Positions 8,049 through 16,891 of a DNA stretch of 64,000 nt are shown piece after piece. This DNA comes from Pseudorhizobium flavum (GTDB lineage: Bacteria; Pseudomonadota; Alphaproteobacteria; Rhizobiales; Rhizobiaceae). Within the stretch, counting starts at the first letter, position 1; every line of letters begins with the position of its first letter. A program made the translations under genes and the position numbers. The notes under the pieces were generated by a model. The model searched no databases, had not been told where the DNA came from, and was given only the letters and a program-made list of their open reading frames with translations. The stretch is from contig NZ_LR723670.1 in assembly GCF_902502825.2 (NCBI RefSeq), forward strand, positions 248,001 to 312,000, written 5' to 3'.

Positions 8049-9167
8049 TCAGACGCGCATCGGCATCAGGACATAGAGCGCGTCATCGCCCGCTGTGTCC
8101 CGCACCAAGGTAGGGGAGCCCGCGTCCGCCAGCATGAACACCGCATCCTCGCCTGAAAGCTGCGCCGTGATGTCGAGCAGGTACTTGGCGTTGAAGCCGA
8201 TCTCCAGCGGATCGTGTTCATAGCCTACTGCGACCTCTTCCGTCGCGCTGCCGGAATCGGGATTGTTTACGGTAAGCGTCAGTTGCCCATCGGCCAGCGA
8301 CAGCTTCACGGCACGGCCTCGCTCCGACGAGATTGTCGATACGCGGTCGACGGCGCGGGTGAAGCTCTGGCAGTCGACGCGCATCTCCTTGTCGTTGTTC
8401 GTCGGAATGACGCGCTGGTAATCGGGGAACGTGCCGTCGATCAGCTTCGACGTCATGATGATGGAGCCGATTGTCAGGCGGATCTTCGCGTCGGAGACCT
8501 CGACCGTGACCATCAGGTCGGGATTGTCAACCAGCTTCTGAAGCTCACCCACGGTCTTGCGTGGAATGATGATGCCCGGCATGCCTTCCGATCCCGAAGG
8601 TGCCTCCACATCGGCGCGGGCCAACCGGTGTCCGTCGGTTGCCACGGCGCGCAGCTTCAGGTCGCCGCCGGCCTCGATCGTGTGGAAGAAGATGCCGTTC
8701 AGGTAGTATCGTGTCTCTTCCGTCGAGATGGCGAACTGGGTGCGGTCGATCAGCATCTTCAGATCGGTCGCCTTCAGCTTGAACGTATGGCTGAAGCTGC
8801 CGGCGGTGAGATCGGGGAAGTCCGCCTCCGGAAGGCACTGCAGCGAGAACTTCGAGCGTCCCGACTGCACCGTCATCGAACCGCCGTCCGGATTGGTCGC
8901 CAGACGGACCTCCGATCCCTCCGGCAATTTGCGGACGATTTCATAGAGGAGATGCGCCGGCACGGTCGTGGCACCCGGCTGTTCGACCATGGCTGCAACC
9001 GCCTCGGTGATCTCGAGGTCGAGGTCCGTCGCCTTGAGCTCCAGGTCGGCGCCGGAAGCGCGCAGGAGCACGTTCGACAGGATCGGGATCGTGTTGCGAC
9101 GTTCCACGACACGATGGACATGGTTCAGCGACTTCAGGAGATTGGACCGCTCAAGAGTAATACGCAT
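8049..9167 (-). CDS. dnaN: DNA polymerase III subunit beta (sliding clamp)
   Basis: Ring-shaped processivity clamp of the replicative polymerase, 372 aa, normal length. The sequence MRITLERSNLLKSLNHVHRVVERRNTIPIL is the canonical start, DGTFPDYQRVIP is the clamp signature near residue 240, and it ends VLMPMRV as in other beta subunits. It is transcribed away from rsmI and is followed by a strong terminator. It is about 22 kb from dnaA, so the classical dnaA-dnaN pairing is broken, as is usual in this order. Confidence 0.98.
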   Translation of the reverse strand: MRITLERSNLLKSLNHVHRVVERRNTIPILSNVLLRASGADLELKATDLDLEITEAVAAMVEQPGATTVPAHLLYEIVRKLPEGSEVRLATNPDGGSMTVQSGRSKFSLQCLPEADFPDLTAGSFSHTFKLKATDLKMLIDRTQFAISTEETRYYLNGIFFHTIEAGGDLKLRAVATDGHRLARADVEAPSGSEGMPGIIIPRKTVGELQKLVDNPDLMVTVEVSDAKIRLTIGSIIMTSKLIDGTFPDYQRVIPTNNDKEMRVDCQSFTRAVDRVSTISSERGRAVKLSLADGQLTLTVNNPDSGSATEEVAVGYEHDPLEIGFNAKYLLDITAQLSGEDAVFMLADAGSPTLVRDTAGDDALYVLMPMRV

Positions 9168-9298
9168 GGACGCTACCGCTTCTGACCGGGACGCCGGCAG
9201 GAACGGGGCGTCCGCATGTTTGCCGGCCGCAGGGCCGGGAGATGTGGAGGCGCAAAATGGCAGAACATCCCCCTAGAAAGCAAGAGCCGGAAGGGCCG

Positions 9299-9314
9299 CC
9301 ATTCGCCCGAATGG
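9299..9314. promoter_or_regulatory. 16-bp palindrome in the dnaN-rsmI intergenic region
   Basis: CCATTCG (9299-9305) and CGAATGG (9308-9314) form a perfect 7-bp dyad with a 2-base centre, 132-147 bases upstream of the dnaN start and about 110 bases upstream of rsmI. This is the geometry of a homodimeric repressor operator. The rest of the 255-base spacer (9168-9422) has one GATTC methylation site (9329-9333) and a GGACGCC/GGCGTCC hairpin (9189-9213). No regulator is identified. Confidence 0.3.
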
Positions 9315-9422
9315 AAACTTGTCGCCATGATTCACAGGGAAAACTTCGCGACGCTCCGCTTGCCCGCTTGCCGCACCTCGCCCATAAGAAGGCGAGAGCA
9401 AGCAGATCAGCCGGATACCTTC

Positions 9423-10340
9423 GTGAGCGACGAACAGAAGACCATGGGCCGCAGCTACAGGATCGGCAATACGGCGATCCCCGCACGCCCACTGGAGCCG
9501 GGGCTCTATCTCGTCGCCACTCCGATCGGTAATCTCGGCGATATCACCCTGCGTGCGCTTGAGACGCTGGCGGGAGCCGACGTGCTTGCCTGCGAAGACA
9601 CGCGTGTGACCCGCGTGCTTCTTGACCGCTACGGCATCGTCAACCGCCCCTTCGCCTATCACGAGCACAACGCCGCCGAGGCAGGGCCGAAGCTGCTTGC
9701 CGCGCTCGACGAGGGACGGTCGGTGGCGCTCGTTTCGGATGCGGGCACCCCCCTCGTCTCGGACCCGGGCTACCGGCTGGGACGCATGGCAATCGACGCT
9801 GGACACCGCGTCATCCCCATCCCCGGCGCCTCGGCGCCCCTGGCGGCCCTGGTGGGTTCAGGCCTGCCCTCGGACAGCTTTTTGTTTGCCGGTTTTCTGC
9901 CGGTCAAGGACAAGGGCAGGCGGGATCGGCTGGCAGAACTGTCGCGCGTGCCGGCGACGCTGATCTTCTTCGAATCGCCCCACCGTATCGGGACAAGCCT
10001 TGCCGCCGCAGCCGATGTCCTGGGAACGGCTCGCGAAGCGGCAGTGTGTCGCGAACTGACGAAGGCCTTTGAGGAGTTCCGGCGGGGCACGCTGGCGGAA
10101 CTGGCTGACTTCTATGCGGAGCGGGCCGTGAAAGGCGAGATCGTACTCCTGATAGCTCCTCCTGAAATCGATGATGTGCCGGGGGCGATGGAGGTCGATG
10201 TCCTGCTGAAGGAACTGGCGGCCACCATGCCGACTTCGAAGGCGGCCGCCGAGGGCGCGCGCCTCACAGGGCTGTCGAAGAAGGACCTCTACCAGCGGCT
10301 GCTGGCGCTGAAGGACGGAGACGGTGGCGAAGCAAGCTAG
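9423..10340 (+). CDS. rsmI: 16S rRNA (cytidine-1402 2'-O)-methyltransferase
   Basis: SAM-dependent enzyme that methylates the ribose of C1402 in the decoding centre. Family motifs are GLYLVATPIGNLGDITLRAL, ACEDTR, SDAGTPLVSDPG and IPGASAPLAALV, with the helix-turn-helix-like C-terminal AEGARLTGLSKKDLYQRL. The frame is open back to 9216, but the upstream residues do not look conserved. I chose the GTG at 9423 (VSDEQKTMGRSY); the ATG at 9444 is an equal alternative. Its end overlaps yraN by 17 bases, as is common for this pair. Confidence 0.94.
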   Translation: MSDEQKTMGRSYRIGNTAIPARPLEPGLYLVATPIGNLGDITLRALETLAGADVLACEDTRVTRVLLDRYGIVNRPFAYHEHNAAEAGPKLLAALDEGRSVALVSDAGTPLVSDPGYRLGRMAIDAGHRVIPIPGASAPLAALVGSGLPSDSFLFAGFLPVKDKGRRDRLAELSRVPATLIFFESPHRIGTSLAAAADVLGTAREAAVCRELTKAFEEFRRGTLAELADFYAERAVKGEIVLLIAPPEIDDVPGAMEVDVLLKELAATMPTSKAAAEGARLTGLSKKDLYQRLLALKDGDGGEAS

Positions 10341-10686
10341 GGAGAGGCGCCGGGCGGAACGGCGCGGCCATTTCGCCGAATATGCCGCCGCACTCTTTCT
10401 GCTGGCGAAAGGCTATCGGATCCTCGCCATCCGCTTCCGTACCAAAGCCGGAGAGATCGACCTGGTGGCGCGTAAGGGTGATCTGGCCGTCTTCGTCGAG
10501 GTCAAGGCGAGGGTCGGAGAGCGGGAGGCGGTGGATGCAGTGAGCGCGAAGGCCCAACGACGCATTCGTGCAGCAAGCGACATATGGCTTTCACGCCGTT
10601 CGGATGCCGCACGCCTCTCGCAACGCTACGATGTGGTTGCCGTGCTTCCCGGCCGTCTTCCAAGGCACTTCCCGGACGCATTCTGA
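10324..10686 (+). CDS. yraN: YraN family protein (UPF0102), endonuclease-like fold
   Basis: 120-aa protein of the UPF0102/YraN family, which has a restriction-endonuclease-like core. The conserved GEIDLVARKGDLAVFVEVKAR (E...D...ExK pattern) is at residues about 43-60, preceded by GHFAEYAAALFLLAKGYRILA. It starts with GTG at 10324 inside the rsmI end. The family usually neighbours rsmI; its cellular role is not settled. The tail (PRHFPDAF) is normal for rhizobial members. Confidence 0.93.
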   Translation: MAKQARERRRAERRGHFAEYAAALFLLAKGYRILAIRFRTKAGEIDLVARKGDLAVFVEVKARVGEREAVDAVSAKAQRRIRAASDIWLSRRSDAARLSQRYDVVAVLPGRLPRHFPDAF

Positions 10687-10803
10687 GGGAGTTCATGCCT
10701 TGTCGCCGTCGGTGCGATAGCCGGTCGTCAGGACTATACCAGCCGTTGCCTTTGACGAGCCGCCGTCCTACATCAGGCGGGCATTTTTGAAGGGGCAGGG
10801 ACG

Positions 10804-11754
10804 ATGGCGAACATCCGCAAGGTCGCATTCCAGATGGACCATGTCTCCAGCATCAACATTGCTGGGGATTCAACCTTTGCCATGGCGCTGGAGGCGCAGG
10901 CGCGCGGCTACGAACTGTTCCACTACACCCCGGATCGTCTGACCATGCGCGACGGCAAGATCTTTGCGGCCGTGGAGCCGATGCAGGTCCGCGATGTGAA
11001 GGGCGACCACTACAGCCTTGGCGAGCGCGAGCGCGTCGACCTCTCGACCATGGACGTGATCCACCTGCGCCAGGACCCGCCCTTCCATATGGGCTACATC
11101 ACCTCGACACATCTGCTCGAGCGCATCCATCCGAAGACACTGGTGGTCAACGACCCCGCCTGGGTCCGCAATTCGCCGGAGAAGATCTTCGTCACCGAAT
11201 TTGCCGACCTGATGCCGGCAACGCTGATCAGCCGCGACGTGCAGGAGATCGCCGCCTTCCGTCAGGAGATGGGCGACATCATCCTGAAGCCGCTTTACGG
11301 CAATGGCGGTGCCGGGGTCTTCCACTCCGCCCGCGACGACCGCAATTTCACCTCGCTGCTGGAAATGTTCGAACAGGTCTATCGCGGCGAGCCCTACATC
11401 GCGCAGGCTTATCTGCCGGCCGTGCGCAAGGGCGACAAGCGCATCCTGCTGGTGGATGGAGAGCCTGTCGGCGCCATCAACCGCGTGCCGGCGGAGACCG
11501 ACAGCCGTTCCAACATGCATGTCGGCGGCCGCGCCGAGGCCGTGGAACTGACGCGGCGTGATCGGGAGATCTGCCAACGGATCGGGCCCGCGCTTCGGGA
11601 GCGTGGCTTCATCTTCGTCGGCATCGACGTCATCGGCGATTATATGACGGAGATCAACGTAACGTCGCCGACCGGTATTCGCGAGGTGAAGAAGTTCGGC
11701 GGCGCCGATGTTGCCGCGCTGCTTTGGGACGCGATCGAAGCCAAGCGCCGTTGA
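10804..11754 (+). CDS. gshB: Glutathione synthetase
   Basis: ATP-grasp ligase that joins gamma-glutamylcysteine and glycine to make glutathione. The 316-aa product has the standard start [23 protein letters not shown], the [12 protein letters not shown] region, the ATP-grasp loop [16 protein letters not shown], and the C-terminal [20 protein letters not shown] metal/ATP-binding motif. AAGGGG precedes the ATG by about 8 bases. It is monocistronic, with a probable terminator immediately after the stop. Confidence 0.97.
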   Translation: MANIRKVAFQMDHVSSINIAGDSTFAMALEAQARGYELFHYTPDRLTMRDGKIFAAVEPMQVRDVKGDHYSLGERERVDLSTMDVIHLRQDPPFHMGYITSTHLLERIHPKTLVVNDPAWVRNSPEKIFVTEFADLMPATLISRDVQEIAAFRQEMGDIILKPLYGNGGAGVFHSARDDRNFTSLLEMFEQVYRGEPYIAQAYLPAVRKGDKRILLVDGEPVGAINRVPAETDSRSNMHVGGRAEAVELTRRDREICQRIGPALRERGFIFVGIDVIGDYMTEINVTSPTGIREVKKFGGADVAALLWDAIEAKRR

Positions 11755-11780
11755 AACTGCGGCTGCAGAGCAGTTTTGTT
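11754..11780 (+). terminator. Probable intrinsic terminator of gshB
   Basis: AAACTGC (11754-11760) pairs with GCAGTTT (11770-11776) around a 9-base loop, followed by TGTT. The stem begins at the last base of the stop codon. A second hairpin, CGGGAA/TTCCCG (11820-11835), follows 40 bases later before a T-rich stretch. The rest of the 181-base gap before comM holds a long-range ATGCCAG/CTGGCAT pair (11863-11869 and 11912-11918). Confidence 0.55.
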
Positions 11781-11935
11781 CTCGCGCTACAACCTCCTGC
11801 AACCTAAGAGCAACAGAGACGGGAAATAGTTCCCGCGATGTTCTTGTTTTATTCTCATTTCCATGCCAGATTGCAATCGCTGGCGCGGAAAGCGTGGATC
11901 GCTTGGCGCTTCTGGCATGAGCTTGGAGGCGGTTT

Positions 11936-13468
11936 ATGGTGGCGCGTGTCTCTACGGTTGCATTTCAGGGCATAGAAGGCGTTCCTGTCGAAGTTCAGGT
12001 TATGGTCTCTCCCGGCAAGCTGCTGATGCCGATCGTCGGGCTTCCCGACAAGGCGGTGGCGGAAAGCCGCGAAAGGGTCCAGGCCGCTCTCCATGCCTCC
12101 GGACTTTCCCTTCCGCCCAAGAAGGTGACGGTGAACCTCGCGCCGGCCGATCTTCCCAAGGAAGGCTCGCACTTCGATCTGGCTATCGCGCTCGGTCTCA
12201 TGGCCGCCCTTGGCGCCATTCCGGCCGATGCCCTGTCGGGCTATGTCGTCATTGGCGAACTGAACCTCGATGGCACCTTGGCGCCGGTGGCCGGCGCGCT
12301 TCCGGCGGCGATCAGCGCGAATGCGCTCGGCAAGGGCCTGATATGTCCGGCGGACAGCGGGGCCGAGGCAGCCTGGGCCGGATCCGATATCGACATCCTG
12401 GCGCCCCGGAGCCTGATCGCGCTCGCCAACCATTTTCGCGGTACACAGGTTCTCTCCCGGCCGCAGCCGGCCGTGCGCGCACTGCCGGCAAACCTGCCGG
12501 ACCTGATCGACATAAAGGGACAGGAGAGTGCCAAGCGCGCGCTGGAGGTAGCCGCCGCAGGAGGTCACAACCTGCTGATGGTCGGTCCCCCTGGCTCGGG
12601 AAAGTCGATGCTGGCGGCACGCCTGCCGTCCATCCTTCCGCCTTTGTCTGCGGCGGAGCTTCTCGAAGTGTCGATGATCCATTCCATCGCTGGCCAGCTC
12701 TCCGGCGGCAAGCTTTCGGACCGCCGTCCGTTCCGCACGCCGCATCACTCCGCCACCATGGCCGCTCTCGTTGGCGGCGGGTTGCGGGCAAAGCCTGGCG
12801 AGGCTTCTCTCGCCCACCACGGCATTCTCTTCCTTGACGAGTTCCCGGAGTTCGCGCCGCAAGTGCTGGACGCGCTGCGCCAGCCACTCGAGACGGGGGA
12901 ATGCGTCATTGCCCGCGCCAACCACAGGGTCTCCTATCCGGCCACCATTCAGCTTGTCGCGGCAATGAATCCGTGTCGCTGCGGCATGGCCGGAGAGCCT
13001 GGCCACACCTGCGCGCGCGGGCCGAAATGCGTGTCGGATTATCAGGGACGTATTTCAGGACCGCTGATGGACCGGATCGATATCCGGATCGATGTTCCGG
13101 CAGTCTCCGCAGCCGATCTCATCAGGCCTCGGCCGGCTGAGGCGAGCACCGACGTCGCAAGACGCGTCGCCGCCGCCCGTGAGCGGCAGCAGGAGCGCTT
13201 CCGGGCGGCAGGGGCGCCACATGTCTCGACCAACGCACGGTGCTCCACTGCGTTGATCGAGAAGATCGCCGAGCCGGATGCGGGGGGACTTGAATTGCTG
13301 CGCGCTGCGGCGGAGAAGTTGAAGTTCTCCGCGCGCGGCTACCATCGGGTCCTGAAGGTCGCCCGCACGCTTGCCGACCTCGACGGATGCGATACCGTCA
13401 GTCGCATCCATCTGGCCGAAGCGATCTCCTACCGCATGGCAGGGGAGCGGCTCTCGGCGGCGGCCTAG
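11936..13468 (+). CDS. comM: YifB/ComM family Mg-chelatase-like AAA+ ATPase
   Basis: 510-aa hexameric AAA+ protein. In naturally transformable bacteria ComM is a branch-migration helicase that extends heteroduplex DNA during recombination; the role in rhizobia is inferred from homology. An N-terminal Lon-protease-like domain (VARVSTVAFQGIEG...VGLPDKAVAESRERV) precedes the ATPase core: Walker A GPPGSGKSM near residue 219, Walker B GILFLDEFPEF near 300, and the zinc-like cysteine cluster MNPCRCGMAGEPGHTCARGPKC near 345-365. A C-terminal Mg_chelatase_C region follows. GGAGG lies close to the ATG. Confidence 0.94.
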   Translation: MVARVSTVAFQGIEGVPVEVQVMVSPGKLLMPIVGLPDKAVAESRERVQAALHASGLSLPPKKVTVNLAPADLPKEGSHFDLAIALGLMAALGAIPADALSGYVVIGELNLDGTLAPVAGALPAAISANALGKGLICPADSGAEAAWAGSDIDILAPRSLIALANHFRGTQVLSRPQPAVRALPANLPDLIDIKGQESAKRALEVAAAGGHNLLMVGPPGSGKSMLAARLPSILPPLSAAELLEVSMIHSIAGQLSGGKLSDRRPFRTPHHSATMAALVGGGLRAKPGEASLAHHGILFLDEFPEFAPQVLDALRQPLETGECVIARANHRVSYPATIQLVAAMNPCRCGMAGEPGHTCARGPKCVSDYQGRISGPLMDRIDIRIDVPAVSAADLIRPRPAEASTDVARRVAAARERQQERFRAAGAPHVSTNARCSTALIEKIAEPDAGGLELLRAAAEKLKFSARGYHRVLKVARTLADLDGCDTVSRIHLAEAISYRMAGERLSAAA

Positions 13469-13498
13469 AAGAGACAGCGAGCAGTTGGTGGCGATTAG

Positions 13499-13532
13499 CG
13501 GGTAGCGAACGGACGGATCCGTCCGCTACCCG
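13499..13532. terminator. Large bipartite hairpin between convergent comM and cysK
   Basis: An outer stem CGGGTAGC (13499-13506) / GCTACCCG (13525-13532) encloses a 14-base perfect palindrome (13511-13524, centred on GGATCC), with a 4-base bulge on one side. It occupies most of the 76-base gap between converging genes. There is no T-run on either strand, so termination may need Rho, or it may only protect mRNA ends. Confidence 0.5.
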
Positions 13533-13544
13533 GCATCAGGATGT

Positions 13545-14513
13545 TCAGCCGCCCAGACCTTCGAACAACGCCGTCGACAGATAGCGCTCGGCGAAGGAGG
13601 GGATGATAACGACGATGTTCTTGCCTGCGTTCTCCTCGCGGCTACCTACCTTGATGGCCGCGGCGAGTGCCGCGCCGGAGGATATGCCGACCGGCACTCC
13701 CTCCAGGCGGGCGACGAGCCGTGCCATCTCGAAGGCCTCGTCGTTGGAGATCGTGACGACCTCGTCATAGACGCCGGTATCGAGGATCTGCGGCGCGAAC
13801 CCCGCACCGATGCCCTGGATCTTGTGGGGGCCCGGATTGCCGCCGGAGAGGACCGGGCTGTCGCTCGGTTCGACTGCAACCACCTTGAGCTCGGGCTTGC
13901 GGCCCTTCAGCACCTGCCCCGCGCCGGTGATCGTGCCGCCGGTGCCGATGCCGGAGATGAGGATGTCGACCTGGCCGCCCGTGTCGTTCCAGATCTCTTC
14001 CGCCGTCGTCTTGCGGTGGATCTCAGGGTTAGCCGGGTTCTCGAACTGCTGGGGGATGACGGCGTCGGGCAGAGTGGAGGCGAGCTCCTCGGCCTTGGCG
14101 ATGGCACCCTTCATCCCCTTCGGGCCTTCCGTCAGCACCAGTTCTGCCCCAAGAAGTGCGAGCATCTTGCGGCGCTCGATCGACATCGTCTCGGGCATGG
14201 TCAGGATCAGCTTGTATCCCTTTGCGGCAGCCGCGAAGGCGAGCGCAATGCCGGTGTTTCCGGATGTCGGCTCCACCAGCGTCGTCTTGCCGGGAGTAAT
14301 CTTGCCCTGAGCTTCAAGGCTCTCAATCATCGCGACGCCGATACGGTCCTTGACGGAAGCGATCGGATTGAAGAATTCGAGCTTGGCGAGCAGGTTCGCC
14401 TTGACGCCCTTCTCCTTCGCCAGCTTGTCGAGACGGACGATGGGGGTGTCGCCGATCGTCTCGGTGATGGAGGAATAGATCCGGCCGCGGCCGGGCTTCT
14501 TGTTGTCTGTCAT
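13545..14513 (-). CDS. cysK: Cysteine synthase A (O-acetylserine sulfhydrylase)
   Basis: Pyridoxal-phosphate enzyme that makes cysteine from O-acetylserine and sulfide, 322 aa. The PLP lysine is in NPIASVKDR (K55), the phosphate-binding loop is [12 protein letters not shown], and [11 protein letters not shown] is the substrate loop. The frame is open for 34 more codons upstream, but GGGAG directly precedes the ATG at 14511-14513 and the protein starts there like other CysK. The terminal isoleucine typical of serine-acetyltransferase binding is not evident (ends FEGLGG). Confidence 0.95.
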   Translation of the reverse strand: MTDNKKPGRGRIYSSITETIGDTPIVRLDKLAKEKGVKANLLAKLEFFNPIASVKDRIGVAMIESLEAQGKITPGKTTLVEPTSGNTGIALAFAAAAKGYKLILTMPETMSIERRKMLALLGAELVLTEGPKGMKGAIAKAEELASTLPDAVIPQQFENPANPEIHRKTTAEEIWNDTGGQVDILISGIGTGGTITGAGQVLKGRKPELKVVAVEPSDSPVLSGGNPGPHKIQGIGAGFAPQILDTGVYDEVVTISNDEAFEMARLVARLEGVPVGISSGAALAAAIKVGSREENAGKNIVVIIPSFAERYLSTALFEGLGG

Positions 14514-14644
14514 CTTGCTCTCCCTAGGATGCCGACAAGTTAGGGCCAGTTTCGCCGGAAGGCCAGCGAACAGCCTTTGCTTCTGGCCGCATGGGCGGAA
14601 TTTTGTTCCATGCATGGGCGCCGCCGGGGCAGCACGTTGCGCTG

Positions 14645-15109
14645 TCAGACGCCGGTCGATCCGAACCCGCCAGCGCCCCGCCCGGTGTCTCCCGTCTCGC
14701 TCACCTCGTGGACCTGCACCCGTGTCACGGGGGCAATGACCATCTGCGCGATGCGCATCCCGCGCGAGATCTCGAATTCATCCTCGCCGAGATTGACGAG
14801 CAGCACCTTCACCTCGCCGCGATAGTCGCTGTCGATCGTGCCGGGCGTGTTGAGGCAGGTGATGCCGTGTTTGAAGGCAAGGCCGGAGCGCGGGCGGATC
14901 TGTGCCTCGAAACCTTCGGGGATCTCGAGGATGAAGCCGGTCGGCACCAGCTTCCGTTGCCCCGCCTTCAGTGTCAGCGTCTCGTTCTCCGCGATCGCGG
15001 CCCGCAGATCCATCCCCGCTGCCCCGTGTGTCTCATAGCTCGGCAGCGGCAGTCCTGCCCCATGGGGCAGTCGCACCAACCTGAGGGCCGGACCAATGAT
15101 GTCGCGCAT
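14645..15109 (-). CDS. dut: dUTP diphosphatase
   Basis: Trimeric dUTPase, 154 aa, that hydrolyses dUTP to dUMP, supplying thymidylate synthesis and keeping uracil out of DNA. All five family motifs are visible: [44 protein letters not shown] and the flexible C-terminal [12 protein letters not shown]. It is transcribed divergently from prfC. In many bacteria dut follows coaBC; here coaBC is 6.6 kb away. Confidence 0.97.
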   Translation of the reverse strand: MRDIIGPALRLVRLPHGAGLPLPSYETHGAAGMDLRAAIAENETLTLKAGQRKLVPTGFILEIPEGFEAQIRPRSGLAFKHGITCLNTPGTIDSDYRGEVKVLLVNLGEDEFEISRGMRIAQMVIAPVTRVQVHEVSETGDTGRGAGGFGSTGV

Positions 15110-15193
15110 GCCGTGTCTCCTTTGTTTTCGAGGTGAATTGCATAAAGCCGGCCGGATCGCTAGATAGGCGCCAACTGACAGGATTTACCGGAC

Positions 15194-16777
15194 ATGGCTG
15201 AAAGTCTCGCAGAGGCGGTATCCCGCCGCCGCACCTTCGCGATCATCGCGCACCCCGACGCGGGTAAGACCACGCTCACCGAAAAGCTGCTGCTGTTCGG
15301 GGGCGCGATCCAGCTTGCGGGCGAGGTAAAGGCGAAGAAGGACCGCATCCAGACCCGTTCGGACTGGATGAAGATCGAGCGCGAGCGCGGAATCTCCGTC
15401 GTCACATCGGTGATGACTTTCGAATACGAAGGCAATGTCTTCAACATTCTCGACACCCCGGGCCACGAAGACTTTGCGGACGACACCTACCGTACCCTGA
15501 CGGCGGTCGATGCGGCCGTCATGGTCATCGATGCCGCAAAGGGCATCGAGCCGCGGACGCTGAAGCTGTTCGAGGTCTGCCGCATGCGCGACATCCCGAT
15601 CATCACCTTCATCAACAAGATGGACCGCGAAAGCCGCGATCCCTTCGAGATCCTCGACGAGGTCGAGGAGAAGCTGGCGCTCGATACCGCGCCGCTGACC
15701 TGGCCGGTCGGCCGCTCGAAGACCTTCTGCGGCTCCTACAACCTTGCCGACAACACCTTCCGGGGCTCCGACACCCAGGTCGAGCCGATGCCGGTGAATG
15801 GTCCGCAGAGCGTGGCCGACCGGCTGCCGGAAAACGAGAGAAGCGCCTTCATCGAGGAAACCGAGCTGGCGATCGAGGCCTGCCGCCCCTTCGACAGGCA
15901 GTCTTTCCTGGAAGGCCACCTGACGCCGGTCTTCTTCGGCTCGGCCTTGCGCAATTTCGGCGTTCGCGATCTCATCAACGCGCTTGGCGCCTTTGCCCCG
16001 CCCCCGCGCGACCAGGTGGCGGATGTACGCACCGTCCACGCCAATGAAGACAGGATGACCGCCTTCGTCTTCAAGATCCAGGCGAACATGGACCCCAACC
16101 ACCGCGACCGCATCGCCTTCGCCCGGATCTGCTCCGGCAAGCTGGAGCGCGGCATGAAGGCGAGGCTGGCGCGCACCGGCAAGCAGCTCGGGCTGACTGC
16201 GCCGCAGTTCTTCTTCGCTTCGCAGCGCCAGCTGGCCGATACCGCCTATGCCGGCGACGTCGTCGGCATCCCCAACCACGGCACGCTGCGCATCGGCGAT
16301 ACGCTGACCGAGGGCGAGGCGCTCGTCTTCCAGGGCGTCCCGAACTTCTCGCCGGAGATCCTGCGCCGCGTGCGGCTGGAAGATGCCATGAAGGCAAAGA
16401 AGCTGAAGGAGGCTTTGCAGCAGATGGCGGAAGAGGGGGTCGTCCAGCTCTTCCAGCCGGAGGACGGCTCGCCCGCAATCGTTGGTGTCGTCGGGGCCCT
16501 GCAGTTGGACGTGCTGAAGGAGCGCCTGTCGGCCGAATACGGCCTGCCGGTCTCCTTCGAGATGGCGCGGTTCTCTGTCTGCCGCTGGATCTCTGCGGAC
16601 CAGCCGGCTGATCTCGAGAAGTTCATCAACCAGCGCCGCGGCGACATCTGCCGTGATCTCGACGGTGATCCCGTCTTCATGGCCCAGGACGCATTCTCGC
16701 TGCGTTACGAGGCGGAGCGCTATCCCGCCATCATGATGGTCGCAATCAAGGAGTATCACGTCGCCAAGGCGGCGTGA
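15194..16777 (+). CDS. prfC: Peptide chain release factor 3 (RF-3)
   Basis: Translational GTPase that recycles RF1/RF2 from the ribosome after peptide release, 527 aa. G1 is AHPDAGKTTL (residues 19-28), switch I SVVTSVMTFEY, G3 DTPGHEDFA, G4 NKMD near 140. The RF-3 hallmark GGAIQLAGEVKAKKD after G1 separates it from EF-G. A long antisense frame is only a codon-bias shadow. It is flanked downstream by the LuxR-type gene. Confidence 0.96.
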   Translation: MAESLAEAVSRRRTFAIIAHPDAGKTTLTEKLLLFGGAIQLAGEVKAKKDRIQTRSDWMKIERERGISVVTSVMTFEYEGNVFNILDTPGHEDFADDTYRTLTAVDAAVMVIDAAKGIEPRTLKLFEVCRMRDIPIITFINKMDRESRDPFEILDEVEEKLALDTAPLTWPVGRSKTFCGSYNLADNTFRGSDTQVEPMPVNGPQSVADRLPENERSAFIEETELAIEACRPFDRQSFLEGHLTPVFFGSALRNFGVRDLINALGAFAPPPRDQVADVRTVHANEDRMTAFVFKIQANMDPNHRDRIAFARICSGKLERGMKARLARTGKQLGLTAPQFFFASQRQLADTAYAGDVVGIPNHGTLRIGDTLTEGEALVFQGVPNFSPEILRRVRLEDAMKAKKLKEALQQMAEEGVVQLFQPEDGSPAIVGVVGALQLDVLKERLSAEYGLPVSFEMARFSVCRWISADQPADLEKFINQRRGDICRDLDGDPVFMAQDAFSLRYEAERYPAIMMVAIKEYHVAKAA

Positions 16778-16832
16778 TCACGGCGCGCGACTGCGGACAA
16801 AACTCAATCGACGTTTGTGCTTTCATAAGAAA

Positions 16833-16854
16833 CTACCGATACAGCTATCGGTAG
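16833..16854. promoter_or_regulatory. Palindromic operator-like site upstream of the LuxR-type gene
   Basis: CTACCGATA (16833-16841) and TATCGGTAG (16846-16854) are perfect 9-bp arms around CAGC, 38-59 bases upstream of the regulator's ATG. The size and symmetry suit a LuxR-family dimer site, so autoregulation is a reasonable inference. The ends ACCG...CGGT recur in the palindromes upstream of the neighbouring 237-aa gene. Confidence 0.5.
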
Positions 16855-16891
16855 AATCTGCCCGCTAGAGTTTCCGAGAGCTGCAAGTGCG

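Noticed and set aside
15185..16759. 524-codon open frame antisense to prfC
   Set aside because: Mirror of a GC-rich gene; the translation is His/Arg/Asp-rich low-complexity without any domain, while prfC motifs are perfect.
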